From assembly GCA_040218875.1 (NCBI GenBank), contig JAVJQP010000161.1: a DNA stretch of 64,000 bases; one strand, given 5' to 3'. Shown one piece after another: positions 18,132 to 27,153 of the stretch (position 1 is the first letter of the stretch; every line of letters starts with the position of its first letter). A model generated the notes under the pieces. It was given only the letters and a program-made list of their open reading frames with translations, was not told the DNA's origin and ran no database searches. Position numbers and translations under genes: made by a program. The stretch comes from Coleofasciculus sp937127375. GTDB taxonomy: Bacteria; Cyanobacteriota; Cyanobacteriia; Cyanobacteriales; Coleofasciculaceae.

Positions 18132-19388
18132 ATGAGCGCAGAAATCATTTGTGTTGGTACAGAGTTACTGCTAGGGGATATTCTGAATACGAATGCCCAG
18201 TTTTTAGCCTGCGAATTGGCAGATCTGGGTATTCCTCACTACTATCAAACCGTTGTCGGCGATAATCCCTCGCGGTTAAAGCAAGTCTTGGCAATGGCGT
18301 GCGATCGCTCGGCGATTCTGATATTCACGGGAGGGCTTGGACCGACGCCAGATGACTTGACGACGGAAACCTTAGCGGATTTCTTTGGCGTTCCCCTAAT
18401 TGAGCAAGTTGACATCATTGAGGATATTACTCGCAAATTTGCTCAACGGGGGCGGCAAATGACCGCCAATAATCACAAGCAAGCCCTGATTCCGGAAGGG
18501 GCAAAGGTTTTACCGAACCCCAAGGGAACCGCACCGGGTATAATCTGGCAACCGCGCCCCAGTTTAACCATTCTCACCTTTCCCGGTGTTCCCAGTGAAA
18601 TGCAGCGGATGTGGCGAGAAACGGCGGTTCCCTATCTCAAAGGTCAAGGTTGGGGAGAGCAAATTATCTACAGTCAAACCTTACGATTCTGGGGGATTGG
18701 GGAATCCGCGTTAGCCGAAAAAGTCGCGTCATTTTTTGACTTAGCCAACCCCACCGTCGCCCCCTACGCCTCTCAGGGAGAAGTCCGGTTACGGGTTAGC
18801 GCCCGTGCGCCGTCTCAAGGGGAAGCATTACAGGTAATTGAACCTGTTGTCAAGCAACTGCGGCAAATTGCTGGGACTGACTATTTTGGTTCAGATACAG
18901 ATACCCTAGCCTCGGTTGTGGGTCAGCTTTTAATCGATGCCAATCAAACCGTGAGTGTAGCGGAATCCTGTACGGGAGGCGGTGTAGGCAGTATGCTGAC
19001 AGCCGTTCCCGGAAGTTCTGACTATTTTAAGGGGGGGATAATTTCTTATAGCAATGACGTGAAAGTGTCCTTACTGGGGGTTAAGTCATCAGAGCTGGAT
19101 AAATGGGGGGCGGTGAGTAAACAGGTTGCCCAGCAAATGGCATTAGGTGTGCGATCGCGGCTGACGACGGATTGGGGTGTGAGTATTACTGGCATTGCTG
19201 GACCTGGCGGTGGGAATGAATCTAAGCCGGTGGGGTTGGTGTATATCGGTCTGGCGACGCCAGATGATCGGGTGGAGTGTTTTAAATATAACTTGGGTCG
19301 CGATCGCGATCGGGCTTCGGTTCGTCATTGGAGTGCCTGTTATGCCCTCGACCAACTGCGACGCCGATTATTGCAGCAATACCATTAG
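18132..19388 (+). CDS. cinA: CinA family protein (competence/damage-inducible; NMN deamidase domain)
   Basis: A 418-aa two-domain protein. The N-terminal MoaB/MogA-like domain begins SAEIICVGTELLLGDILNTN and has FTGGLGPTPDDLTTE; the C-terminal CinA domain has VAESCTGGGVGSMLT and SITGIAGPGG. The C-terminal domain deamidates nicotinamide mononucleotide in characterised relatives, and the N-terminal domain can hydrolyse ADP-ribose. ATG 18132 is chosen over an in-frame ATG at 18078 because the latter lies inside the STRR and its translation is not family-like. Confidence 0.95.
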   Translation: MSAEIICVGTELLLGDILNTNAQFLACELADLGIPHYYQTVVGDNPSRLKQVLAMACDRSAILIFTGGLGPTPDDLTTETLADFFGVPLIEQVDIIEDITRKFAQRGRQMTANNHKQALIPEGAKVLPNPKGTAPGIIWQPRPSLTILTFPGVPSEMQRMWRETAVPYLKGQGWGEQIIYSQTLRFWGIGESALAEKVASFFDLANPTVAPYASQGEVRLRVSARAPSQGEALQVIEPVVKQLRQIAGTDYFGSDTDTLASVVGQLLIDANQTVSVAESCTGGGVGSMLTAVPGSSDYFKGGIISYSNDVKVSLLGVKSSELDKWGAVSKQVAQQMALGVRSRLTTDWGVSITGIAGPGGGNESKPVGLVYIGLATPDDRVECFKYNLGRDRDRASVRHWSACYALDQLRRRLLQQYH

Positions 19389-19740
19389 GCTCACCTCTAA
19401 CTTGAGTTATAACTGAAAGTAGGGAAGCCAAAACCGTTGCGATCGCAGGATCGACTTCATATTCCATTTAGGGGATAGCTAGGCTGTGGGGTTGTGTGTT
19501 ATGCTGAACGTTAAGAAATGCAACAGATGGGTTAAAACGATCCAGACGGTGTATAGGAATAGGAAAACCGCTCAGTTTAATATCAGCGTCATAGTCTTAA
19601 CTTGGGCAAGGTTTTCACCAAAGCGCCCAATAAAGCGCCCAAGAGTTCCCCAAGTAGTGCCGAGCAAGGCTTCTAGCACTCGTCCTGTTGTTAAGACGGT
19701 CAAAAACCTATTAAGTTGTCTCACAGGAGCATTCAGTTTA

Positions 19741-19881
19741 ATGGATTATATAGAAAAGGTGTTGGAAAAACTGAAAGAATGGGCACGCGAGCTGGTTGGA
19801 ACCCTCTTGGGTCCTGAACCGCAGCCGGAACCCGAACTCATCCCCATTCCGGTGAATAATCCACGCCGTCGTTCGCGGTAA
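19741..19881 (+). CDS. Conserved-looking 46-aa microprotein
   Basis: ATG 19741 follows caggag at a proper distance. The peptide has an amphipathic helix (MDYIEKVLEKLKEWARELV), a GPEPQPEPELIPIPV proline-rich turn and a basic tail. A longer in-frame ORF begins at 19486, but that part has unlikely composition. It ends nine bases before aroQ, so it is probably translated from the same message. Function unknown; I recall similar short helical peptides in cyanobacteria but cannot verify it here. Confidence 0.6.
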   Translation: MDYIEKVLEKLKEWARELVGTLLGPEPQPEPELIPIPVNNPRRRSR

Positions 19882-19890
19882 TTAGTTAAC

Positions 19891-20364
19891 GTGGCGAATG
19901 AAGCTCGGAGTTCTTTGAGTATTCTCGTCCTGCATGGTCCAAACTTGAATCTTCTAGGACTCCGAGAGCCTGGTATTTATGGGTCTGTGACCTTGGCAGA
20001 AATTGACAAACTCCTACAACAGGAGGCGAGTTCATTATCCTGCCAAGTTGTGACGTTACAGTCCAACCATGAAGGCGTTTTGGTTGATGCCATACAAGCA
20101 GCGAGAACGCAAAATCATGGGATATTAATCAATGCTGGTGCTTATACCCATACCAGTGTAGCCCTACGCGATGCCTTAGCCGCCGTAGCCCTGCCTGTAG
20201 TGGAAGTCCATCTGAGTAATATCTATCAGCGCGAACCATTTCGACATCACTCATTCATCGCCCCCGTAGCTGTCGGTCAGATCAGCGGTTTTGGTGCCGA
20301 AAGTTATCGCTTGGGACTCTTAGCTCTCGTCCATACCCTGAAAACAGGGGCAAGAGCGAATTAA
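19891..20364 (+). CDS. aroQ: Type II 3-dehydroquinate dehydratase
   Basis: A 157-aa enzyme of the shikimate pathway, converting 3-dehydroquinate to 3-dehydroshikimate; forms a dodecamer. Signatures: ILVLHGPNLNLLGLREPGIYG with the catalytic Tyr in the last segment, QSNHEGVLVDAI, GILINAGAYTHTS and VEVHLSNIYQREPFRHHS with the catalytic His. The start is a GTG. The stop overlaps the ATG of the next gene (taatg), indicating translational coupling. Confidence 0.95.
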   Translation: MANEARSSLSILVLHGPNLNLLGLREPGIYGSVTLAEIDKLLQQEASSLSCQVVTLQSNHEGVLVDAIQAARTQNHGILINAGAYTHTSVALRDALAAVALPVVEVHLSNIYQREPFRHHSFIAPVAVGQISGFGAESYRLGLLALVHTLKTGARAN

Positions 20365-21344
20365 TGCAGCATTCTCTTCTGTGCCGATTTCAAGGAGCAT
20401 TACTGGGTAGCTTGATTGGTGAGCTGGTCAGCCATCACCTTGATCAAGGACTCGGTGATTCAGTTGGTAGAAAATCGCTTCAGTTCACCAAACGCCAACC
20501 CCAACCGAGTCAGTCCCACCTCTGTATTCCCAAACTCTCCCCTTGGAGTCAAATCGCCACTTGTGGAATCGAGAGTTTAATCGACACAGGCAGGCTGAAT
20601 CTAGACGATTGGATCAGTCGCTGTAGCCAAACCCAACCCTCACTCCTAGAATTGAAAGGGAAAGCCCAAAGCAGCGAAGCAGCAGTGGCAACGCTGCAAA
20701 TGGCGCTTTTTTTTCACGAAAATCAAGAGTTGTTACGGCAACACCTGGTTCAGGCGGCAGCAATTTGGCAACTCGAAACCGACGCCTCGGCGGGGGTGTG
20801 GGCAATCGCTACCGCCATGGCTCTGACGCTCACCGAAACCCTTAACCGAACAACCCTGATTCCCCACATCCTGAGAGGCTTGGGGACAGAACAAAGCATC
20901 CTAGCCTACCGATTACAACAGGTTCAAACCCTCATAGAAGCAGGTGCAGATTTAGAAACCACCACGAGGAAGGTGCGCCGTCTACCCGCAAATTTAGGTA
21001 ATAGGGGGGATGCCTCAGATATGGCGGTAGCTTTAGCCTTTTATTGTTTCCTCTATACACCCGAAGATTTTCGTCTCTGTGTCATCCGTGCCGTTCGTAG
21101 CGGTTACCAAAACCCAATTACGGCGGCTTTGACAGGGGCATTAGCGGGTGTTTATAACGGTATCAACGGTATTCCAGTAAGCTGGCGAGTTGCTGCCCTA
21201 AAAATTCCGGTCTTCAAAAAGAGGCAAAAATTAACAGACCAATTACTAGCGGTTTGGCTAGGGGTTTACGATCAAAACCAAATCAATGGTCGGTACAAAC
21301 AAGCAGCCGTTGCTGCACCGAATATCATTCAACGTCGTTTATAA
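20364..21344 (+). CDS. Degenerate ADP-ribosylglycohydrolase-fold protein
   Basis: A 326-aa protein that has the ADP-ribosylglycohydrolase outline: an N-terminal FQGALLGSLIGELV helix and a C-terminal AALTGALAGVYNGINGIP helix. The metal ligands of active members are missing. The TDDT motif region reads SQIATCGIESL, the GD after the first helix is GE, and the GGDTDT loop reads GYQNPIT. It is therefore probably catalytically inactive. It overlaps aroQ by one base and continues that transcription unit. Function unknown. Confidence 0.7.
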   Translation: MQHSLLCRFQGALLGSLIGELVSHHLDQGLGDSVGRKSLQFTKRQPQPSQSHLCIPKLSPWSQIATCGIESLIDTGRLNLDDWISRCSQTQPSLLELKGKAQSSEAAVATLQMALFFHENQELLRQHLVQAAAIWQLETDASAGVWAIATAMALTLTETLNRTTLIPHILRGLGTEQSILAYRLQQVQTLIEAGADLETTTRKVRRLPANLGNRGDASDMAVALAFYCFLYTPEDFRLCVIRAVRSGYQNPITAALTGALAGVYNGINGIPVSWRVAALKIPVFKKRQKLTDQLLAVWLGVYDQNQINGRYKQAAVAAPNIIQRRL

Positions 21345-21505
21345 GTTATAGATAGGTGGGTAAGCCATGTTTTGTCAGCTAAAAAGAGCTAAACTCAAAC
21401 CATTACAGCCGACTAACTCAAACCCAATCAACTGACCGCAAATCCCCACCTGTCTGCCTCGCGGTTTCACCGCTACCGCTCACCTAAAAAGGCAACTCTT
21501 CTGCT

Positions 21506-24004
21506 ATGAAAACGCTCCACTCGTTGACGCAACAACTAAACCACCTGCGGCAAAAATCTGAGCAATTTCGTACCATCCTTCCATTCGTCGGGTCTGATGG
21601 TCATCTTTCCCCTGAGCAAAAAAAGCCAGGTCATCCGTTAAAACAAACCCTTTCTTTCCTGGGGACAAAAGGCAATCCACCACCATCAGCAAAGCGGCAA
21701 GGACGTTCACCCGTCATGTTTATCCTAGCCGTCGTTTCTCTCACCAGCGTGATGGGAAACCGTTTTTACAATCAACCAACCCTCGATGTTGGTAGGGATG
21801 CCCCCTATACCATCCGCGCTCGCTTTGACGCCAGTGTTGAGGATACTAAAACCACAGAAGAAAAACGCAAAGAGGCTCGGACGGGTTCGTTCCCGGTTTT
21901 AATGATTGACAAATCTCTGACTCAAGAGATTGATCAAAACCTACAACAATCATTGGACAAAATAGACCAATGGCGAGAAATTAGTGGTTCGTTTCCGTTT
22001 GTGCCAACCTCGGTGCTATCCGCCACCACCCAGCAGTATATGCGTCAGAGTGAAGCATGGGAATGGCAAGCTATTGTTGCTTTCGTCGAAGATAATGCTC
22101 CGGTCAACCCCTTTGAGCCTGGAGTGGTTATCCCGAACCGAGAGAAAAAACCGTTGACTCGGGAGTTTATCCAAGCGGTAAGCGAATTGCAAAGTTACCG
22201 TCAAGTAGCGTCTACCCCAGCCTTCTCTGAGTTGATGCAGACAGCCAGTAAAGCTCGTCAGGGTTACCAAAAGGCAGTGGCTCAACTCTCATCAAGTGTA
22301 ACCCCGGACTCGACTCCTGCCTACGATGCATCCGTACTCGATCTGTCTGATTCCGCTTGGCAGAAAACTCGACAGGGAATTCAGGATGCCACTCGCCACA
22401 TTCTCACCCAAGGAATTCCGCCGGGATTGCCCTCGGATCTATTAGACAATGCGGTAGCGGTGCAGGTGAGTACGCTGATTCCGGCTGAGGCACAACCCTT
22501 AGCCGTGGAATTCCTGACCTCTAACTTAAAGCCCAATCTAATTGAAGATACAGAACAAACCAAGCGTCGGGCAGAACAAGCCGCTCGCTCTGTAGATCCG
22601 GTGATGGTGACGGCTCAAGAAGGAGAAGTCATTGTCGAAGCGGGCGAGGAAATTACCCAGGCGGATTTTGTCCTGCTGGATTACTATGGCTTGAGTCGTC
22701 GCGAAATTAACTGGATCGGGCTGATTGGATTTGGCGGTTTGGTTACTGGGGGAGTTGGTATTTTTTGGTTAGTCGAACGTCGAGTCCATCCTCCCCTGCG
22801 GCGACGCGACCATATTTTGGTGCTGCTGTTGAGTGTAAGTACGCCCGTCTTGGCACTATTGGGAGGGCAATATAATAGCCTGCCCGCGATTGGGTTGTTA
22901 GTGGGGAGTTTCTATGGGTCAAGTTTGGGTGCGACTGTGGTGACACTGTTGACCGGCTTGGTCACGTTTAGTATGGAGGTGAGCTGGGAATTTTTAATCG
23001 CGGGTGGTACCGGGGGTTTAGTGGGGGCGTTAGTTGCCGGACGGATGCGATCGCGGGAGGAATTGGCGTTATTAGGCGGTATCGTGGGATTGACCCAGGG
23101 CAGCGTTCATCTCGTCCTGAATCTGATTATGAGTGCCAGTGCTGGCACAATTTGGTACGCGGTGCTACCGGGTGCGGCTCTCTACGGGGTATCGGGGCTA
23201 GCCTGGAGTATTGTGGCATTGGGACTCTCTCCTTATCTAGAACGCTTGTTTGATTTGGTGACGCCAATTCGGTTAGCGGAGTTGTCCAATCCCAACCGTT
23301 CATTGCTCAAACGGTTAGCCACGGAAGCGCCAGGAACATTCCAACATACCTTGTTTGTTGCCTCGTTAGCTGAAGCCGCCGCTCGTGAACTTCACTGTAA
23401 TGTGGAACTGGTTCGGGCTGGTACTTTGTATCACGATATTGGTAAAATGCATGATCCGTTGGGATTTATTGAAAATCAAATGGGCGGTCCGAATAAACAT
23501 GATCAAATTAACAACCCCCGTAAGAGTGCCGAGATTATTAAAAAGCATGTTTCTGAAGGGTTGGTCATGGCTCGCAAACATCAGTTACCGAAAGCGATTC
23601 GGGATTTTATTCCCGAACACCAAGGTAAATTGCTGATTTCCTATTTTTACTTTCAAGCCAAACAACGCACTCAGCAACAGGGGGTAGATTCGGTCAAAGA
23701 AGCAGACTTTCGCTATGATGGACCGATTCCTCAGTCGCGAGAAACCGGAATTGTCATGTTAGCCGATGCCTGTGAAGCGGCGCTGCGATCGCTTAAAGAT
23801 GTTACCCCGGACACCGCCTTAATCACGGTTAAGAAAATCCTCAAAGCCCGATGGGAAGATAAGCAGTTAGTTGATTCGGGGTTAACCAAAGAAGAATTAT
23901 TGATTACGGCGGAAGTCTTTGTCAAAGTTTGGCAACAGTGCAATCACCAGCGGATTGCTTATCCAAAAGCGGCTCTGAGTTGTCAACCCTCTTCTCCAGT
24001 TTGA
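21506..24004 (+). CDS. 7TM-HD phosphodiesterase (PgpH/YqfF-like)
   Basis: An 832-aa protein. A cytoplasmic N-terminal stretch of about 70 residues is followed by a transmembrane helix, a large extracytoplasmic 7TMR-HDED domain (about 90-410), seven helices (about 415-590) and a cytoplasmic HD domain with LYHDIGKMHDPLGF near residue 641, ending near residue 820. The HD domain of PgpH hydrolyses cyclic-di-AMP in Firmicutes. The architecture and all expected HD residues are present, so a cyclic-di-AMP phosphodiesterase is likely. It stands alone; the next gene is 1 kb away. Confidence 0.9.
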   Translation: MKTLHSLTQQLNHLRQKSEQFRTILPFVGSDGHLSPEQKKPGHPLKQTLSFLGTKGNPPPSAKRQGRSPVMFILAVVSLTSVMGNRFYNQPTLDVGRDAPYTIRARFDASVEDTKTTEEKRKEARTGSFPVLMIDKSLTQEIDQNLQQSLDKIDQWREISGSFPFVPTSVLSATTQQYMRQSEAWEWQAIVAFVEDNAPVNPFEPGVVIPNREKKPLTREFIQAVSELQSYRQVASTPAFSELMQTASKARQGYQKAVAQLSSSVTPDSTPAYDASVLDLSDSAWQKTRQGIQDATRHILTQGIPPGLPSDLLDNAVAVQVSTLIPAEAQPLAVEFLTSNLKPNLIEDTEQTKRRAEQAARSVDPVMVTAQEGEVIVEAGEEITQADFVLLDYYGLSRREINWIGLIGFGGLVTGGVGIFWLVERRVHPPLRRRDHILVLLLSVSTPVLALLGGQYNSLPAIGLLVGSFYGSSLGATVVTLLTGLVTFSMEVSWEFLIAGGTGGLVGALVAGRMRSREELALLGGIVGLTQGSVHLVLNLIMSASAGTIWYAVLPGAALYGVSGLAWSIVALGLSPYLERLFDLVTPIRLAELSNPNRSLLKRLATEAPGTFQHTLFVASLAEAAARELHCNVELVRAGTLYHDIGKMHDPLGFIENQMGGPNKHDQINNPRKSAEIIKKHVSEGLVMARKHQLPKAIRDFIPEHQGKLLISYFYFQAKQRTQQQGVDSVKEADFRYDGPIPQSRETGIVMLADACEAALRSLKDVTPDTALITVKKILKARWEDKQLVDSGLTKEELLITAEVFVKVWQQCNHQRIAYPKAALSCQPSSPV

Positions 24005-24054
24005 GCGATCACCCAATCTGCTTTTGTCACCCCTGAGAAAACTCGAGTCAGCCC

Positions 24055-24120
24055 TTGACTTTTTTTTGAGGTTTCGGGTATTTTTTTACCATGGGAAAAT
24101 GTGCGCTCCTATAGACCCTC
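24055..24120. repeat. Direct repeat, left copy
   Basis: The shared core (catgggaaaatgtgcgctcc then tatagaccctcg) recurs at 24872-24937 in the same orientation. The 5' half of both copies is ttgact followed by a T-rich run. Confidence 0.8.
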
Positions 24121-24200
24121 GTTCGTAGTAAGGGCTTTAGCCTATCCAATAATCAAAACATCGACACAACATTATCACTCACATCCACTCTGACAAAAAA

Positions 24201-24299
24201 GGGAGCATCCCAATTTGGTCTATTGACTCTTTGAATGGGGCTGAAACTCTTGCAATTGCGTTACTTTAAGTAATGCTTTGTCCAAAACGGGATGCTCCC
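24201..24299. repeat. Inverted repeat with 11-bp arms
   Basis: gggagcatccc (24201-24211) pairs perfectly with gggatgctccc (24289-24299) around a 77-base loop, followed by an A-run. It could be the ends of a small non-autonomous element. Confidence 0.6.
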
Positions 24300-24871
24300 A
24301 TAAAAAAAAGGCGGGTTGTGCATAAAAGTTATGGGTTTCTTGAGTTAATTTTTTCCCTAAACCCGTCCCGAAGTATCCTTTTAGAATCCCTGGTCATTTA
24401 TGCCAGGGAGAAGTCAACTATTAATCAGGCTCTTGTCATTAGTCCCCTGAATCATGGATGGCTATAATTGATGTACCTCATACTCATAAAACGTTTTTTT
24501 GTCAAATCAACCCCAGAGCGAGTTGATTAAATTTGGTCATTAAGTACGTTTGTAGTATTTAATGATTTACGACTTTAGCTAGGAAAATAGACGTATTTTT
24601 AAGGCGTTGAGGCGTTTTATCCTTAAATTAGCTACAATAACAGCACAATACAGGATTCATTTTTTTGATACTACAACCAAAACCAACGTAAAGTCAAGCT
24701 TTTCCAGGACTGTCCAGCTTCAGCCCTAAATCCGATTATCTTGATAAATTTAAAACTCAACGGATAAATCGAAAAGGTTTAGTTATGTGACAACAGATCC
24801 ACCGATGAAGGTTCAACCGGATAGGATTATATCCTGACTATATTGCCTCGATGATTTAAATCCCGTAGTCA

Positions 24872-24937
24872 TTGACTTTTTTTGTTGTTTGAGGTACTTT
24901 TTTATCATGGGAAAATGTGCGCTCCTATAGACCCTCG
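24872..24937. repeat. Direct repeat, right copy
   Basis: Second copy of the element at 24055-24120, in the same orientation and about 817 bases apart. Confidence 0.8.
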
Positions 24938-25028
24938 ATCACAGTAGGGAGAGTCACAGTAGGGAGAGTAGGAAGTTGCCATTAATTTCACGATCGCACA
25001 ACCTGGGAAAAAGAGCGATCGCATCTAA

Positions 25029-26111
25029 TTACCGAGATGCCAACACCCCCACGAGATCGCTCCTCACCTCTGCCAAGATAGCACCGCGCCGTTTCAACAC
25101 CCGCTTCATCTCCTCAGACAATCCTGGATTGCTAGCAAACTCAGCATTTTCCACATTTGCCCCTCTCAAATCCGCCTGATTCAAATTGGCTCGACTCAGA
25201 TTCGCGCCGCCGAGTTCAGCAATGCTGAGATTGGCGCGAATTAAGTTAGCATTGCCTAAATTGGCTAAGTAAAGGTTAGCCAGACTCAGATCAGCCAGAC
25301 TCAAATCCGCCCCCTGTAAGTCAGCCCCAGTGAGGTTCGTGCGAATCAAGTCCGTCCCTCGTAGGTTGGCGCGAATCAGGTGGGCGTGGCTAGCATTGGC
25401 ACGAATTAAGGTGGCTTGACTTAAATCGCTGAGGCTAAAATCAGTATTCCGTAGCTGAGTATTCCGTAATTTGGCACGGTTGAGTTTCGCTTGACTCAGA
25501 TCTGATTCACTCAGATTCGCGCCGTCGAGATCCGCCCCTTGCAGATTAGCCTGTCCCAAATAAGCACGAATCATATAGGCGCTCTTAAGGTTCGCCTCTC
25601 TCAGGTCAGTATTCCCCAAATTGGCTCCTCTAAGTTTAGCGTCACTCAAGTTAGCGGCATAAAGACGAGCCTGGTAGAGATGAGCGCCTCTGAAATCCAC
25701 TGTCCTCAAATTCGCGTAGTTTAAGGTTGTCCCGCCTAAATTGGCATCCGTGAGGTTAGCCCCTGCTAAATTTGCCTGAGTGAGATCCGCATTCGACAGC
25801 ACCGCACCCCGTAGGTTCGCCTGTCTCAAATCCGCCCCACACAGATTAGCCTGAATCAAATCCGCCCCGCGCAAATCCGCCCCGCACAGCCTCGCCTTCA
25901 TCAGGTTAGCGCCATGCAAATCCGTTCCTCTAAGATTAGCTTTCACCAAGTTAGCACCCTTGAGATTCGTATCTCTGAGATTAGACTCGGCGAAATCTCG
26001 TGCCAAATTCAGACCCACCATTGCCGCCAGTTGAGCTAAATTGTCTGTTTCTGCCGCGACAACGTTCTGAATCAGGGCTTGGAGTTGGGTAAAAAAACGT
26101 TCATCCATCAT
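25029..26111 (-). CDS. Pentapeptide-repeat protein
   Basis: A 360-aa protein. After about 35 residues of helical N-terminus, residues 36-335 are almost continuous A(N/D)Lxx pentapeptides, predicted to fold as a right-handed quadrilateral beta helix. A short C-terminal tail (EEMKRVLKRRGAILAEVRSDL) follows. Such proteins are numerous in cyanobacteria and mostly of unknown function. Its start overlaps the end of the upstream gene (26101-26865) by 11 bases, so the two are translationally coupled. Confidence 0.92.
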   Translation of the reverse strand: MMDERFFTQLQALIQNVVAAETDNLAQLAAMVGLNLARDFAESNLRDTNLKGANLVKANLRGTDLHGANLMKARLCGADLRGADLIQANLCGADLRQANLRGAVLSNADLTQANLAGANLTDANLGGTTLNYANLRTVDFRGAHLYQARLYAANLSDAKLRGANLGNTDLREANLKSAYMIRAYLGQANLQGADLDGANLSESDLSQAKLNRAKLRNTQLRNTDFSLSDLSQATLIRANASHAHLIRANLRGTDLIRTNLTGADLQGADLSLADLSLANLYLANLGNANLIRANLSIAELGGANLSRANLNQADLRGANVENAEFASNPGLSEEMKRVLKRRGAILAEVRSDLVGVLASR

Positions 26112-26865
26112 AATGTAACTCGACTCGACTGAGATAGGGCTTAAACTTACGTTCCAGCAACTGCTGAATAATCAGCCTGTCCAGCACCGCCCGTTTATTG
26201 CGACTAATATCCGGACTCCACAATCGGTCAACATGGGTCAAACAAATATCTCGTCGCGATACTTCAAATGTGGCGTCCACGCGACAGGGAAGGGTAGAAA
26301 TGCTCAATGTGCCGAGTTTGACCTGATTGAGCCAGCCATTTAAGACAGGCTGTCCCCGTTCTTCTTCAAAAATCCAGGCGGGGTTTTCTTCGGTTACTTT
26401 TGTAGTAATGTGACAAATGGAATAATGGTTAGGTTCCCCGTTTAGTGACGGTTGTCCGGTTGCTCCATTTCCCTGTAGATCAAGGGTGGGCAGATCGAAT
26501 TCGGGTGAGGTGCGATCGCGAATTGGACGATTGGTTGGGGAATCCGTCTCCACCGTTGGTACACCCAATTCCATAGAACCCATAATCCGGGACTCATAAG
26601 GAATCTCACCCCCCTCTATCCTCAGCCTTAATGCTCCCCCTTTGAGTCCAAACTGAACCCGTCCTTTAGGTAAAGATTCCCACTGATGGCTAAACTGAAG
26701 GGTTAAGTACAGGTCAATTTGTGGCGTTGAGAACGGTTGCAGAAACTCCAGATAGTCAGGATGTTCTACAGGTTGCACCGGAATTCCTGCCAATGTCATG
26801 TACAGGCAATCCGGACATTTATTTTCCGGTTCTGGCTGGGATAGAGGAGAAAATGATGAAGGCAT
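26101..26865 (-). CDS. Hypothetical protein coupled to the pentapeptide-repeat gene
   Basis: A 254-aa cyanobacterial hypothetical. The N-terminus has CPDCLYMTLAGIPVQPVEHP, then a beta-rich region (VQFGLKGGALRLRIEGGEIP) and a C-terminal CLTHVDRLWSPDISRNKRAV segment with basic helices. No signal peptide or membrane helix is present. Overlap with the pentapeptide gene suggests a shared process, but the function is unknown. Confidence 0.7.
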   Translation of the reverse strand: MPSSFSPLSQPEPENKCPDCLYMTLAGIPVQPVEHPDYLEFLQPFSTPQIDLYLTLQFSHQWESLPKGRVQFGLKGGALRLRIEGGEIPYESRIMGSMELGVPTVETDSPTNRPIRDRTSPEFDLPTLDLQGNGATGQPSLNGEPNHYSICHITTKVTEENPAWIFEEERGQPVLNGWLNQVKLGTLSISTLPCRVDATFEVSRRDICLTHVDRLWSPDISRNKRAVLDRLIIQQLLERKFKPYLSRVELHYDG

Positions 26866-26978
26866 TGCTGAACACCGACTGAGTAGGGGTTCATCTATAA
26901 CCGTACATGACCTGGGACTCGGTTGTTTGCCTGCGTAACATTAGGTAACTAAATCCTGGCTGAAAATCCGCCACGCCA

Positions 26979-27047
26979 GTAGGGTGGGTTAGGCGGGACT
27001 TTAATTGAGGCGATAACCATTCAATGAACTCTCCGCCGTAACCCACC
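26979..27047. repeat. Palindromic repeat, agggtgggtta type
   Basis: agggtgggttaggcggga pairs imperfectly with the ccgccgtaacccacc end. It is one of several intergenic palindromic repeat types in this window. Confidence 0.6.
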
Positions 27048-27109
27048 GATATTAATGTTGGGCATAATTTGGAAATTGGCTGGGGTCAACGGCGCAATTA
27101 ATTAAATAA

Positions 27110-27136
27110 AGGGCGCAATGCCTTGCGCCCCTACGG
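27110..27136. repeat. Short palindromic repeat, gggcgcaa type
   Basis: gggcgcaatgccttgcgcccctacgg forms a compact hairpin. Relatives lie at 33855-33905 and 53303-53356. Confidence 0.65.
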
Positions 27137-27153
27137 ATTGGATACACTATCCA

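Larger units (their letters stand above)
24005..25028. other. 1-kb gene-free region with repeats
   Basis: No protein-like ORF was found on either strand. It holds two direct copies of a 66-base element (24055-24120 and 24872-24937), an 11-bp inverted repeat (24201-24211 with 24289-24299) and AT-rich sequence between. It may be a decayed mobile element or hold an unrecognised small RNA. Confidence 0.55.

Noticed and set aside
19486..19740. N-terminal extension of the microprotein ORF
   Set aside because: Composition is unlike a protein family, and a good ribosome site precedes the internal ATG 19741.
24215..24255. Sequence resembling a CRISPR repeat (tttgaatggggctgaaac)
   Set aside because: Only one copy occurs, with no second unit at spacer distance and no cas gene in the window.
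24273..24467. A 64-codon plus-strand ORF in the gene-free kilobase
   Set aside because: It starts within the inverted-repeat arm, lacks a ribosome site and has no family-like segment.
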